In this document: one piece after another, positions 1 to 6,379 of the stretch
How the letters are laid out: every line of letters begins with the position of its first letter
How positions within the stretch are numbered: the first letter of the stretch is position 1
Assembly: GCF_018987265.1 (NCBI RefSeq)
Contig: NZ_CP076854.1
Location: 310,001-374,000, forward strand
Direction: 5' to 3'
DNA: 64,000 bases
Source of the DNA: Rhizobium sp. WYJ-E13
GTDB taxonomy: Bacteria; Pseudomonadota; Alphaproteobacteria; Rhizobiales; Rhizobiaceae
The notes under the pieces: model-generated
The model's input: only the letters and a program-made list of their open reading frames with translations
What the model was told of the DNA's origin: nothing
Databases searched by the model: none
Program-made: the position numbers and the translations under genes

Positions 1-125
1 AGCTTGCGTGTCGTCGCGTTGACGGCGCTGATCAGAACTGCCAGCAGCAGAAGCCAGGAAACGGCTTTCCCGAAAAAGGTATTGATCGCGTCTACCGCCC
101 GCGATAGCGCCAAAAATCCAGCCAT
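1..125 (-). CDS. TRAP transporter small permease (DctQ-type), N-terminal part
   Basis: The reverse strand opens with ATG at 125, preceded by a strong GGGAGG ribosome site, and reads MAGFLALSRAVDAIN, followed by FFGKAVSWLLLLAVLISAVN before running off the window edge. A short polar start followed by one hydrophobic helix with a conserved W fits the small membrane subunit (DctQ, four helices) of tripartite ATP-independent periplasmic transporters, which carry organic acids with a separate binding protein and large permease. Only about 41 codons are visible. It lies in the same orientation just downstream of the sensor kinase/regulator pair, so it is probably their target. The family call rests on this short stretch. 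Confidence 0.6.
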   Translation of the reverse strand, partial: MAGFLALSRAVDAINTFFGKAVSWLLLLAVLISAVNATTRK

Positions 126-217
126 GATGTCCTCCCGAAACCGCAGGCAGCGGTCGGCGAAGACACGTACGGACTGCTTTCAGGCGACGCAATATGAGAG
201 AGTGGTCAATTGAGGGC

Positions 218-239
218 CTCTACCCAGTAGTGGGTAGAG
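218..239. promoter_or_regulatory. Inverted repeat with NarL-type 7-2-7 heptamer layout
   Basis: Perfect 9-bp arms CTCTACCCA and TGGGTAGAG face each other across GTAG. The core (221-236) reads TACCCAG-TA-GTGGGTA, two inverted heptamers spaced by 2 bp. NarL/NarP proteins bind TACYYMT heptamers in this 7-2-7 arrangement, and six of the seven positions match here. It lies between the regulator stop codon and the transporter start. No T-tract follows on either strand, so an operator is more likely than a terminator. Confidence 0.6.
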
Positions 240-242
240 CGC

Positions 243-890
243 TCAGCCCGCCGATGTCAGGCCATGCTCTATTGCGATGCGCGTCAGGTCGGCGGTGGTT
301 GAAACCCCTAGTTTGCGCTTGATGGTCTTGCGATGCGTTTCGATGGTCGCGACCGACAGATTGAGCAGTCCGGCTATGTCCCGGTTGCTTCGCCCCATGG
401 CAAGATGCGTCAGGATTTCGCGCTCGCGTGCCGTGATCGGCAACGGATCGTTGTCCTGCTTCCGCCTGGGCTGGAGAAGCACCTCCGAAACCCCGGTGGA
501 AAAATAGGTGCCGCCGGCGGCTACTGTTTCGATGGCTCGGACAATCTCTTCATTGGGGACGTCTTTGAGGATATAGCCCGAGGCGCCTTTGAGGACCGAT
601 GCGGATATATATTCGCGGCTGTCGTGCATTGACAGCATGAGGACCCTGGTCGACGGGGCAGCGCCCTTGAAGAGCTCTATTGCATCGATGCCGCTGATCT
701 GCGGCATGTTGATGTCCAGGAGGACGATGTCGGGGGGGTGTCGCGCTGATATGTCAAGGCCTGCTTGAACAGCTCCGGCGGTGCCGACGACTTTTATGTG
801 CTCGTAGGTCTCCAGCACTGCGCGCAGCCCCTCGAGAACGAGTGGGTGATTGTCGACGAGAATGACGGAAATATCTCGCTTTCTCTTCAT
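243..890 (-). CDS. NarL/FixJ-family response regulator
   Basis: This is a 215-residue two-domain regulator. The receiver occupies about residues 7-122, with the phospho-acceptor Asp59 in LLDINMP and the acidic pocket near Asp13. A LuxR-type HTH follows at about 148-210 (ITAREREILTHLAMGRSNRDIA, then SVATIETHRKTI). It would bind DNA as a phosphorylated dimer. The start overlaps the kinase stop by 4 nt, so the two are translationally coupled. The perfect inverted heptamer pair 3' of the gene suggests it controls the TRAP transporter gene that follows. Confidence 0.93.
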   Translation of the reverse strand: MKRKRDISVILVDNHPLVLEGLRAVLETYEHIKVVGTAGAVQAGLDISARHPPDIVLLDINMPQISGIDAIELFKGAAPSTRVLMLSMHDSREYISASVLKGASGYILKDVPNEEIVRAIETVAAGGTYFSTGVSEVLLQPRRKQDNDPLPITAREREILTHLAMGRSNRDIAGLLNLSVATIETHRKTIKRKLGVSTTADLTRIAIEHGLTSAG

Positions 891-2269
891 GCTGCTTTCG
901 CTGGCGTTGTCGCATTGGCCGATTTGGGAAACATGGCGGTCAGTGCCGTGCCATGCTCATTGGTTTGAACGATCAAAATGCCCCGAAAATGCGCCATTCG
1001 TTCCTGCATGTTTCTAAGCCCGAGCCCACCCGAGTAGGTCTGGCTTTCATTCGCCGGTTTTCTGGCGAACCCAATCCCGTTGTCCGCGATCAACATGCGT
1101 ACACGGCCTTTCGTACTCCAGATCCTGATTGAGACCTGAGAGGCTTCGGCATGCCGTTCAACATTTGCGAGCGCCTCCTGCGCTATCCGGTAGAGCGCCG
1201 TATTGGCTTCGGGTTTAAGCGTGTCGGGGCTTGAGGATTCCACCGATACGGTGATGCCCGTCCGCTCTTGAAAACGATTGCCAAGCGACGTCAATGCGGC
1301 GGTCAGTCCGAGATCGTCGAGAATACGTGGGCGCAATTCATGCGACAGATCCCTGACTTCCTTGATCGCTCCATTCAATGCGTCGATCCCCCGATCGATC
1401 GCCGCAACGGCGTCGGCGGTATTTGCCCTGACCTTGCGAGAGGCGAGATCAAAGGCATAGCGGACGCCGACCAGGTTTTGCGAAACGCCATCGTGCAGTT
1501 CCCGCGCGAGTCTCGCTCGCTCCTCCTCCTGCGTATCGATAATGCGTTGCGTCAGCAGTTTCTGTTTGCCATCGGCCATGCGGCGCTCATGAAGGGTAAT
1601 GCCCATGCAAGTTACAAAGACAAGCAGAACCGACGGAATGGCGATCAATGTCACGACGACAAAGGTGTGCCTGATGCTCTGCTTCAGATCCGCCTTGGCG
1701 GCCGCGGTCTGGGCAAAGACATCGTCGAGATAAACGCCGGTACCGATCATCCAACGCCATTTGTCTAGGCCTGCCGCAAAGGACAGCTTGTCGGCCATCG
1801 ATCCGCTGGAAGGCTTCTCCCATTTATATTGGTGAAGGCCTCCGCCTTCTTTCGCCTTGGAGATCAGGTTCGCAATCACCTGGTCACCGTCAGGATCGGT
1901 GAGGTCCAGCCAGTTGCGGCCCGGCCTGAATGATTGGCGCGGATGAACGACGTTATTGCCGTCGTAGTCGTAAACGAAGAAGTATCCGTCCTGCCCGTAG
2001 TCAAGGGACGTCAATATCTGTCTGACCTGTTCCTTTGCCTGCTCATCGTCCGGTCCCGCAGCGTCATAGGCATCCTTGATCGCCGACAGAGCAAGGTTTG
2101 TCAGATTGAGAAGCTCGCTCTCTTTGGCCTTCAGCATGTTGCGTTCGAACGCCTCGATGCTGCTCTGGGCCAGATTCGAGGACTGCCATGTCGTGAAGGC
2201 CGTGATCAGGGTGATCGCGAGCATAAGTGGAAGAACCGCAAGGGCAAGGATCTGATGGCGAAGTTGCAA
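887..2269 (-). CDS. Membrane sensor histidine kinase with Cache domain (NarX/DegS-like output)
   Basis: This 460-residue kinase has a membrane segment at about 7-28, a periplasmic single-Cache domain at about 35-195 (the GYFFVYDYDGNNVVHP and GTGVYLDDVF motifs are typical of sCache_2), and a second membrane segment at about 202-224. A HisKA_3 dimerisation domain follows, with the phosphorylated His259 in RELHDGVSQNL, then an HATPase with N-box, ADNGIGFA and GGLGLRNMQERM. The start is TTG, chosen because GAGAGG lies 8 nt upstream and no in-frame ATG fits. Cache kinases of this type often sense organic acids, which matches the TRAP transporter downstream; the ligand itself is inferred. Confidence 0.92.
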   Translation of the reverse strand: MQLRHQILALAVLPLMLAITLITAFTTWQSSNLAQSSIEAFERNMLKAKESELLNLTNLALSAIKDAYDAAGPDDEQAKEQVRQILTSLDYGQDGYFFVYDYDGNNVVHPRQSFRPGRNWLDLTDPDGDQVIANLISKAKEGGGLHQYKWEKPSSGSMADKLSFAAGLDKWRWMIGTGVYLDDVFAQTAAAKADLKQSIRHTFVVVTLIAIPSVLLVFVTCMGITLHERRMADGKQKLLTQRIIDTQEEERARLARELHDGVSQNLVGVRYAFDLASRKVRANTADAVAAIDRGIDALNGAIKEVRDLSHELRPRILDDLGLTAALTSLGNRFQERTGITVSVESSSPDTLKPEANTALYRIAQEALANVERHAEASQVSIRIWSTKGRVRMLIADNGIGFARKPANESQTYSGGLGLRNMQERMAHFRGILIVQTNEHGTALTAMFPKSANATTPAKAA

Positions 2270-2287
2270 GGTAACTGCCTCTCATGA

Positions 2288-2311
2288 AACGGCGAGACTA
2301 GCCTCGCCGTT
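2288..2311. other. Stem-loop upstream of the kinase gene
   Basis: AACGGCGAG and CTCGCCGTT form a 9-bp stem with a 6-nt loop about 20 nt upstream of the TTG start. On the plus strand it is followed by ATTATT. It may be a 5'-leader structure or a weak terminator; nothing decides between them. Confidence 0.35.
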
Positions 2312-2392
2312 ATTATTCGAAACAAGCGTCGAATGTGAAGCCTCATCGAAGCCGAGCTGTGAAACAGCATTGACTGGCGCCTAGCCAATAAA

Positions 2393-2411
2393 TATATCAT
2401 CACATGATATA
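2393..2411. promoter_or_regulatory. Palindromic operator candidate, copy 1
   Basis: TATATCATCACATGATATA is a perfect inverted repeat with 8-bp arms and a 3-bp spacer. It is the most symmetrical of six related sites between 2.39 and 6.88 kb. Its right edge merges with the AGGAG ribosome site of the 46-residue ORF at 2422, so a protein bound here would block both promoter and translation start. Confidence 0.65.
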
Positions 2412-2421
2412 GGAGTTGCCG

Positions 2422-2562
2422 ATGGGAAGAGATATCAAGATCGTGCTCGTGGCGACAATCGGCGCCCTTATCGTCTGTACCGTCTGCTTCGCCCTATGGG
2501 CGTCCTCTGCACCTTACCGGCCGCAATGGGATTTCCCGGGAGAGCGCGGTGTGAGCCGCTGA
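2422..2562 (+). CDS. Small single-pass membrane protein (46 aa)
   Basis: ATG at 2422 follows AGGAG with 6-7 nt spacing, directly behind the perfect palindrome. The product starts MGRDIKIVLVATIGALIVC, continues through one hydrophobic helix to about residue 27, and ends in a short polar tail containing PYRPQWDFPGERG. I do not recognise a family. The leader (palindrome half, purine-rich ribosome site, GCCG, ATG) closely matches that of the small membrane protein on the opposite strand at 4414-4542, which supports both being real genes of one regulon. Confidence 0.6.
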   Translation: MGRDIKIVLVATIGALIVCTVCFALWASSAPYRPQWDFPGERGVSR

Positions 2563-2566
2563 AATG

Positions 2567-2830
2567 TCAAACGACATCTGACTTCAATGTCGCTTCAATG
2601 TTGGAGAGCCACGTTGGGCAGAAATTTCGCCACGCCGACTTACAAAGGAAGGCCGAGATCATGAAGCCGAACGGGCTGAGCGCCAGCGGCAACAAATAGG
2701 ACCATCCCCTTGAGGCGGTAATGCCCGAAATCCCGGTCTGTACAAGATCGGCGAGCCTGGGAAAACGGGCACTTGTTCCTTCGCCCGGTGCGATACGGTC
2801 AATGTCGATTAGCGGCTTGAACCACCGCAT
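2567..2830 (-). CDS. Hypothetical small protein with one hydrophobic segment (87 aa)
   Basis: The reverse-strand ORF starts at ATG 2830, with AAGAAG just before it and the second palindrome copy immediately upstream. The sequence has a polar first half and a hydrophobic stretch at about residues 43-62 (WSYLLPLALSPFGFMISAFL), so it could be membrane-bound. No family was recognised. It would be transcribed divergently from the gene at 2887, sharing one operator. The tail is close to the end of the 46-aa gene on the other strand, giving a convergent pair. Coding status is plausible but not strong. Confidence 0.4.
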   Translation of the reverse strand: MRWFKPLIDIDRIAPGEGTSARFPRLADLVQTGISGITASRGWSYLLPLALSPFGFMISAFLCKSAWRNFCPTWLSNIEATLKSDVV

Positions 2831-2840
2831 CTTCTTATAT

Positions 2841-2859
2841 TATATCATAGTGTGACATT
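2841..2859. promoter_or_regulatory. Palindromic operator candidate, copy 2
   Basis: TATATCAT-AGT-GTGACATT keeps the left arm exactly and 5 of 8 positions of the right arm. It lies between two divergent small genes (2830 leftward, 2887 rightward). Confidence 0.5.
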
Positions 2860-2886
2860 ATTTTGAACGTGAACACGGCAGATTTC

Positions 2887-3144
2887 ATGTCCAGCAACAA
2901 ACCGCCCGCGCCCCTTTCCGACGACATCCTCGCCTTGCGCCTCGGCCTGACGACACGCGAATTCCAGCGGTATCGCGGGCAGGGGCTGATTGTCGTCACG
3001 GTCACCGAAGAGGACGAGAACACCGCCAAGGTCACGTGCCAGCTTGGAAATCGCATCTGGGAAGGTTTTGTGGCCAATGGCGAAATCATTGTCGAAGGGG
3101 TGAGATTCACGCGCGGTATGCGTTCGAAGACCATAGTGTCCTGA
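2887..3144 (+). CDS. Conserved-looking hypothetical protein (85 aa)
   Basis: A small soluble protein begins MSSNKPPAPLSDDILALRLG. The middle (TTREFQRYRGQGLIVVTVTEE) and end (GNRIWEGFVANGEIIVEGV) look like a compact beta-rich fold. In-frame TTG (2863) and GTG (2869) codons lie closer to the upstream palindrome and are possible starts; none has a clear ribosome site. I do not recognise the family. It sits between two other palindrome-flanked genes and probably belongs to the same locally controlled set. Confidence 0.6.
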   Translation: MSSNKPPAPLSDDILALRLGLTTREFQRYRGQGLIVVTVTEEDENTAKVTCQLGNRIWEGFVANGEIIVEGVRFTRGMRSKTIVS

Positions 3145-3192
3145 CACTGACCACAGACGTCACATCAATTCACGAAGATTAAGAAGATATCA

Positions 3193-3687
3193 ATGAAGAA
3201 GCTTGCCTGCCTTATCATCGCTGCGACGATTGGCTCTATCGGACCCCTTCAGGCGACGCCAAGGATGGTTGGACAAAGCGGCGACTGGCTCATCTATTCC
3301 TTCGACAGAGGCGGTAAAGAAACCTGCTATGTTTTGTCGGTGCCGGAAGACGCGAAACCGGTGGGCGTCGATCACGGGAAGAATTACTTCCTTGTCGCGC
3401 CGGGCGAGCAGACCAGCCGTCGAGAGCCTGAGGCGATTATGGGCTATCCCTTGAAGCCCGGCTCCATCGCCGAACTATCAGTGGGAGATAAGAAATTCAG
3501 GATGTTCACGAAGGGTAACGCTGCCTGGGTGAACAATGAAAAGCGCACGCCGGAACTGATCCGCGCACTCAAAGCCGGTAGCAAGATGGTGCTTCAGGCG
3601 ACGTCGGCACGCGGGACGGACACGACCTATGTCTATTCCCTTGACGGCATCACAGCAGCTCTCGATCGCAGCTCCAGATGTAACTGA
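3193..3687 (+). CDS. Secreted IalB-like protein (invasion-associated locus B family)
   Basis: This 164-residue protein has a Sec signal peptide (MKKLACLIIAATIGSIGPLQA, cleavage near residue 21) and an all-beta core with GDWLIYSF, then a paired cysteine (ETCYVLSVP) and a second cysteine at the C-terminus (RSSRCN). A W..Y/C pattern with a YFLVAPGE strand resembles the IalB family of exported alphaproteobacterial proteins, known from Bartonella invasion but common in free-living rhizobia, where the role is unclear. The start has a purine-rich AAGAAG upstream. The family call is by pattern only. Confidence 0.6.
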   Translation: MKKLACLIIAATIGSIGPLQATPRMVGQSGDWLIYSFDRGGKETCYVLSVPEDAKPVGVDHGKNYFLVAPGEQTSRREPEAIMGYPLKPGSIAELSVGDKKFRMFTKGNAAWVNNEKRTPELIRALKAGSKMVLQATSARGTDTTYVYSLDGITAALDRSSRCN

Positions 3688-3699
3688 ATACAAGCTACC

Positions 3700-4029
3700 C
3701 TATCCCGAAAGCTGCCCGTTCGCCGGACGTGTCGATCTCTGTCTTACGCGCTTGGGCCTCCTGTCCCGGGCAGAAAGAAGCGGATCGATCTCCGACCTGC
3801 CCGGGCCAAACCGGAACAGAAGTCGCTCCGCCTCCTGTCGGCTGACACCGTAGCGACGTCGAAACGCCGCCACGTCATAGGGAGCGATCGTGCGATTGCT
3901 CGGCAGGTGGGGGTTCTTTCGTACCGGTCGCGGGAGAGCCTCCTTGCGATCACCCAAATCGCCATTGCGACCATCGTCAGGTTCTCGGTCAGCGAGACGC
4001 AGCCGAGGGGACGTTGCTGTCGCCGTCAA
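3700..4029 (-). CDS. Small DUF3606-like protein
   Basis: The reverse strand encodes up to 109 residues, of which the second half is the convincing part: SNRTIAPYDVAAFRRRYGVS, followed by RQEAERLLFRFGPGRSEID. This has the layout of DUF3606-type small proteins (I...Y.v..w...fGVs..eL..a....G), in which a short basic protein carries one helix-turn-helix-like unit. The TTG start at 4029 is uncertain, and an internal start would give a product of 60-80 residues, closer to the usual family size. It converges with the IalB-like gene. Confidence 0.5.
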   Translation of the reverse strand: MTATATSPRLRLADREPDDGRNGDLGDRKEALPRPVRKNPHLPSNRTIAPYDVAAFRRRYGVSRQEAERLLFRFGPGRSEIDPLLSARDRRPKRVRQRSTRPANGQLSG

Positions 4030-4041
4030 CGCAGGCGCATT

Positions 4042-4149
4042 TCAGGTGTCGTTTTTCCAGGTGAAAGGCCCCGGCAACGGTCCCGTCCTCGCGTGGGAAA
4101 CATACTGTGGGTGACCGGATCTACGGGGAAGGAAGGCGTGCTGCATCTC
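4042..4149 (-). CDS. Possible very short ORF behind an AAGGAG site
   Basis: On the reverse strand AAGGAG is followed by two ATG codons; the second has ideal spacing and opens a 34-35 residue ORF starting MQHAFLPRRSGHPQYVSHAR. The product is basic with no recognised domain. It lies downstream of palindrome copy 3, which is its only contextual support. It may simply be leader sequence for the DUF3606-like gene. Confidence 0.25.
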   Translation of the reverse strand, partial: EMQHAFLPRRSGHPQYVSHARTGPLPGPFTWKNDT

Positions 4150-4209
4150 CATACTCCTTGCTACGAGGAGCACTGGAAAAACCCTGCGACTATTCCACGC
4201 TCGCCATAT

Positions 4210-4228
4210 AATATCATGGCGTGACGTA
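4210..4228. promoter_or_regulatory. Palindromic operator candidate, copy 3 (degenerate)
   Basis: AATATCAT-GGC-GTGACGTA keeps most of the left arm and a weak right arm, like copy 2. It lies among small reverse-strand ORFs. Confidence 0.4.
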
Positions 4229-4237
4229 AATGCGCAC

Positions 4238-4330
4238 TTAGAGGCAGAAGATGATATAGATGGCGTCACCCCAGATGCTTGCAACGACGATAGAGACGCA
4301 AACAAGAAACAGGCTAACCTGCCGCGACAT
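4238..4330 (-). CDS. Possible 30-aa single-helix membrane peptide
   Basis: ATG at 4330 (or a second ATG at 4333) opens MSRQVSLFLVCVSIVVASIW, which ends 10 residues later in IYIIFCL. The whole peptide is essentially one transmembrane helix, as expected of bacterial small membrane proteins. No good ribosome site is visible. It is reported because similar tiny membrane proteins stand next to the other palindrome copies. Confidence 0.35.
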   Translation of the reverse strand: MSRQVSLFLVCVSIVVASIWGDAIYIIFCL

Positions 4331-4413
4331 CATGCGGGAGAACAACCGGTTTGTTCGTGAAGGCTCCAATCGCCAAGAGGCGATCTTCTGATCATTACCG
4401 TCCTCACGGATGG

Positions 4414-4542
4414 TTAATTGATCGAATGATCGGTCCGTACCTGCGAAAGTTCGGACGCTGTCTCGTCGGGAATCGAGGCGATAACAAACATGACGGCGAC
4501 ATAGCTCGCGAATACGGCAGAGATGAAAGCGGTCTTCGTCAT
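4414..4542 (-). CDS. Small single-pass membrane protein (42 aa)
   Basis: ATG at 4542 is preceded by AAGGGAG with 8-9 nt spacing, directly behind palindrome copy 4. The product reads MTKTAFISAVFASYVAVMFV, then IASIPDETASELSQVRTDHS: one membrane helix and an acidic tail. The leader is nearly the same as that of the 46-aa gene at 2422 (CATCACATGATATA, then A/GGGAG, then GCCG, ATG), although the proteins differ. That parallel supports both coding status and shared control. Confidence 0.6.
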   Translation of the reverse strand: MTKTAFISAVFASYVAVMFVIASIPDETASELSQVRTDHSIN

Positions 4543-4554
4543 CGGCGGCTCCCT

Positions 4555-4573
4555 TATATCATGTGATGACATT
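4555..4573. promoter_or_regulatory. Palindromic operator candidate, copy 4
   Basis: TATATCAT-GTG-ATGACATT matches the perfect copy at 14 of 16 arm positions. It lies directly upstream of the 42-aa gene (reverse strand) and about 70 bp upstream of the receiver gene on the plus strand, so it could control both. Confidence 0.6.
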
Positions 4574-4643
4574 CTTTAATGGTTCGGCGATATTGTCAAT
4601 CCTGAATGCAGGATGAACGAAGACGGGGCTGGGGGCAGAGGAA

Positions 4644-5036
4644 GTGAAAATACTTATTGTCGAAGACAACCTGATATTGGCGCAGGATATGCGCGATATC
4701 GTATCCGGCTTGGGTTATGAGACGTCGGGCTTAGCCGAGAGCTTTGAGACCGCACGGCTGCTTGCCCCGTTCAGCACGATCGCCCTTGTCGACGTCAACC
4801 TCAGCGACGGAGCGACCGGGCCGCGTATCGGACAATATCTTGCAACTGAATTCGGTATATCGGTGGTCATGGTCACGGCAAATCCGCAAGCCATCCAGTC
4901 AGGGCTCTCGAACGTCATCGGTGTGATTTCCAAGCCCGTCGATCCGACCATCGTCGGCAACGTGTTGAACTACATCCGTGCAATTCGCGAGGGTCGCGTT
5001 GCTCACGCGCCGAGCGAAATACGGCTGTTATCGTGA
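4644..5036 (+). CDS. Single-domain response regulator
   Basis: The 130-residue product is a lone receiver domain. The acidic pair Glu7-Asp8 (IVEDN), phospho-acceptor Asp50 (ALVDVNLSDG), Thr78 (VMVTANP) and Lys97 (ISKPVD) are all present. There is no output domain, so it should act as a phosphate sink, a phosphotransfer partner or a protein-interaction switch; such proteins are common in alphaproteobacterial general stress signalling. The GTG start has GAGGAA just upstream. The next gene begins within about 20 nt, suggesting a two-gene unit. Confidence 0.85.
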   Translation: MKILIVEDNLILAQDMRDIVSGLGYETSGLAESFETARLLAPFSTIALVDVNLSDGATGPRIGQYLATEFGISVVMVTANPQAIQSGLSNVIGVISKPVDPTIVGNVLNYIRAIREGRVAHAPSEIRLLS

Positions 5037-5056
5037 ACAGACAGGGGAGGGGCATC

Positions 5057-5359
5057 ATGCCGGATGAACGTCAGCAACTTGGGCTATGGCTGAGCGCTCT
5101 TGAGAGTATTCTTGTCGAACGGAATGTGCTCGATGATAAAGGCCAAATTGCCACGATCAACGTAGAATGCAAGTTTCCAAAGGAGATCGAAGATGCGCTC
5201 GATGGGTTCATCGAAAATCCGATAGAACTCGCTGGTCTCTTGAAAATCGCCAGGGACGCTCGGGACGGCCGGCCCTTGTCGCCGGCAGTGCTGAGCGCCG
5301 CGCACTTGATGATGCGGGAAGTGCTGTTGGCGCTCAGGCGCGACGATGCTCGCTCCTAG
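5057..5359 (+). CDS. Hypothetical acidic protein downstream of receiver (100 aa)
   Basis: ATG at 5057 sits behind a strong GGGGAGGGG ribosome site; a GTG at 5033 overlapping the receiver stop is the alternative. The helical, acidic product starts MPDERQQLGLWLSALESILV and contains FPKEIEDALDGFIENPIELA. No known motif was recognised. Coupling to the lone receiver suggests it may be its interaction partner, but that is inference. Confidence 0.65.
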   Translation: MPDERQQLGLWLSALESILVERNVLDDKGQIATINVECKFPKEIEDALDGFIENPIELAGLLKIARDARDGRPLSPAVLSAAHLMMREVLLALRRDDARS

Positions 5360-5375
5360 CGGGTTGACAAAAATC

Positions 5376-5404
5376 GGCCCGCCCGAAATCATTTCGGACG
5401 GGCC
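5376..5404 (-). terminator. Rho-independent terminator for the reverse-strand gene at 5441-5854
   Basis: GGCCCG.CCGAAAT and ATTTCGG.CGGGCC form a 13-bp stem with one mismatch and a 1-nt apex. On the reverse strand it is followed by GATTTTTG, a short U-tract, about 40 nt after the stop codon. The stem could also stop readthrough from the convergent plus-strand gene. Confidence 0.75.
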
Positions 5405-5440
5405 TGCGCCAGCCGGATATCTCATCACATCCGGCCGATC

Positions 5441-5854
5441 CTAGCTGCCAGTCACCGCCGTATCGGCAGGAGAGGGCAATTCCTTCAATTTCGCCAGCTG
5501 GTCGGCGCAGGCGTCTGCCCCATTGGTCGACTTATCGTCAATGCCGGCAATCGTCGCCCAGCCGCCCTCGTTGATGAAGTCTCCACGTTGCCAGGATGAT
5601 TTGGCCTTCAGCGCCTTGAGATTCTCTTGGGCATCGCTTGCTGTGACGAAATTGTGGACGCAGATTGCCGCCACAAGATCAGCCTTCGCATCCCGCACCC
5701 CGATGTCTCGCATGACGTTCGCGCGTCCTGTCGTCATCCATCCGGCCCAGGTGAAACCGACGACCATCGTCAGTGCCGACGCACCGATCATTGACCATAT
5801 CCAGAGCGTCTTGGACGGTCGGTAGTGGGCCCAGCCGCTTTCCTGATCTTGCAT
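5441..5854 (-). CDS. Membrane-anchored hypothetical protein (137 aa)
   Basis: ATG at 5854 follows GAGGAG with ideal spacing; an upstream GTG inside the palindrome is less likely. One membrane segment (about residues 18-40, LWIWSMIGASALTMVVGFTW) precedes a periplasmic region with two cysteines (AAICVHNF and GADACADQ), DAKADLVAA and SSWQRGDFINEGGWA. I have no family name; similar short proteins with a single N-terminal helix and a WQRGD-like segment occur in rhizobia. Palindrome copy 5 covers its promoter region. Confidence 0.7.
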   Translation of the reverse strand: MQDQESGWAHYRPSKTLWIWSMIGASALTMVVGFTWAGWMTTGRANVMRDIGVRDAKADLVAAICVHNFVTASDAQENLKALKAKSSWQRGDFINEGGWATIAGIDDKSTNGADACADQLAKLKELPSPADTAVTGS

Positions 5855-5870
5855 TGCTGTTCTCCTCTTT

Positions 5871-5889
5871 TGTATCACAGCATGATATA
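5871..5889. promoter_or_regulatory. Palindromic operator candidate, copy 5
   Basis: TGTATCAC-AGC-ATGATATA has an exact right arm and 6 of 8 matching positions on the left. It lies just upstream of the GAGGAG site of the gene at 5441-5854 and 50 bp beyond the end of the MarR gene. Confidence 0.6.
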
Positions 5890-5938
5890 AAATCGGAAAA
5901 ACATCAACAAAGAAGCAATCAAAAAATGGTGACGGCGC

Positions 5939-6379
5939 TCAGGCGAGTTCCGTCACCTGCCGAAGACGCGAAAGGGATTCGGCCAGAAGCGGCTCGTTGA
6001 CCAGCATGCCTTCGACGTGCACCCTTGCGAGGCCTTCGAGAATGTCATGCCCTTTCGACGTCATGCCGATCAGAACGCTACGCTTGTCGTCCTCTGCAGG
6101 AATCCGCTCCGTAAGGCCGGCAGCACACATGCGGTCGACAAGCTGGACGGCGCCGTTGTGATGCATGAGCATCTGTTCGGCGAGGTCACGTATGCGCACA
6201 TTCCTGTCGCGGGACGTACGCACGACAAGCAGCGCTTGGTATTGCTGCGATGTGACGCCAGCCTCCGCAAGTGCAGCCTCGCTGAAGGCCAGGAAGCGTC
6301 GCATTGCCAGACGAAACCCGGCCAGCCCATTGTAGATATCATCGTTCAGGCCCGAGGAACCGCGTCGGGAGCGAGGCAT
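5939..6379 (-). CDS. MarR-family transcriptional regulator
   Basis: The 146-residue product has the MarR winged helix: a helical N-terminus (YNGLAGFRLAMRRFLAFSE), VTSQQYQALLVV, the recognition region IRDLAEQMLMHHNGAVQLVD and the wing LTERIPAEDDKRSVLIGMT. MarR dimers bind 16-20 bp palindromes and usually repress nearby genes until a ligand or oxidant releases them. The second ATG (6379) is chosen because AAGGA precedes it; ATG at 6397 is possible. It lies within the cluster of six palindromes and is the obvious candidate to bind them, although its own promoter has no clear copy. Confidence 0.9.
   Translation of the reverse strand: MPRSRRGSSGLNDDIYNGLAGFRLAMRRFLAFSEAALAEAGVTSQQYQALLVVRTSRDRNVRIRDLAEQMLMHHNGAVQLVDRMCAAGLTERIPAEDDKRSVLIGMTSKGHDILEGLARVHVEGMLVNEPLLAESLSRLRQVTELA

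Noticed and set aside
5376-5404. Stem-loop read as an operator
   Set aside because: A U-tract follows on the reverse strand and it lies between convergent genes, so a terminator is the better call.
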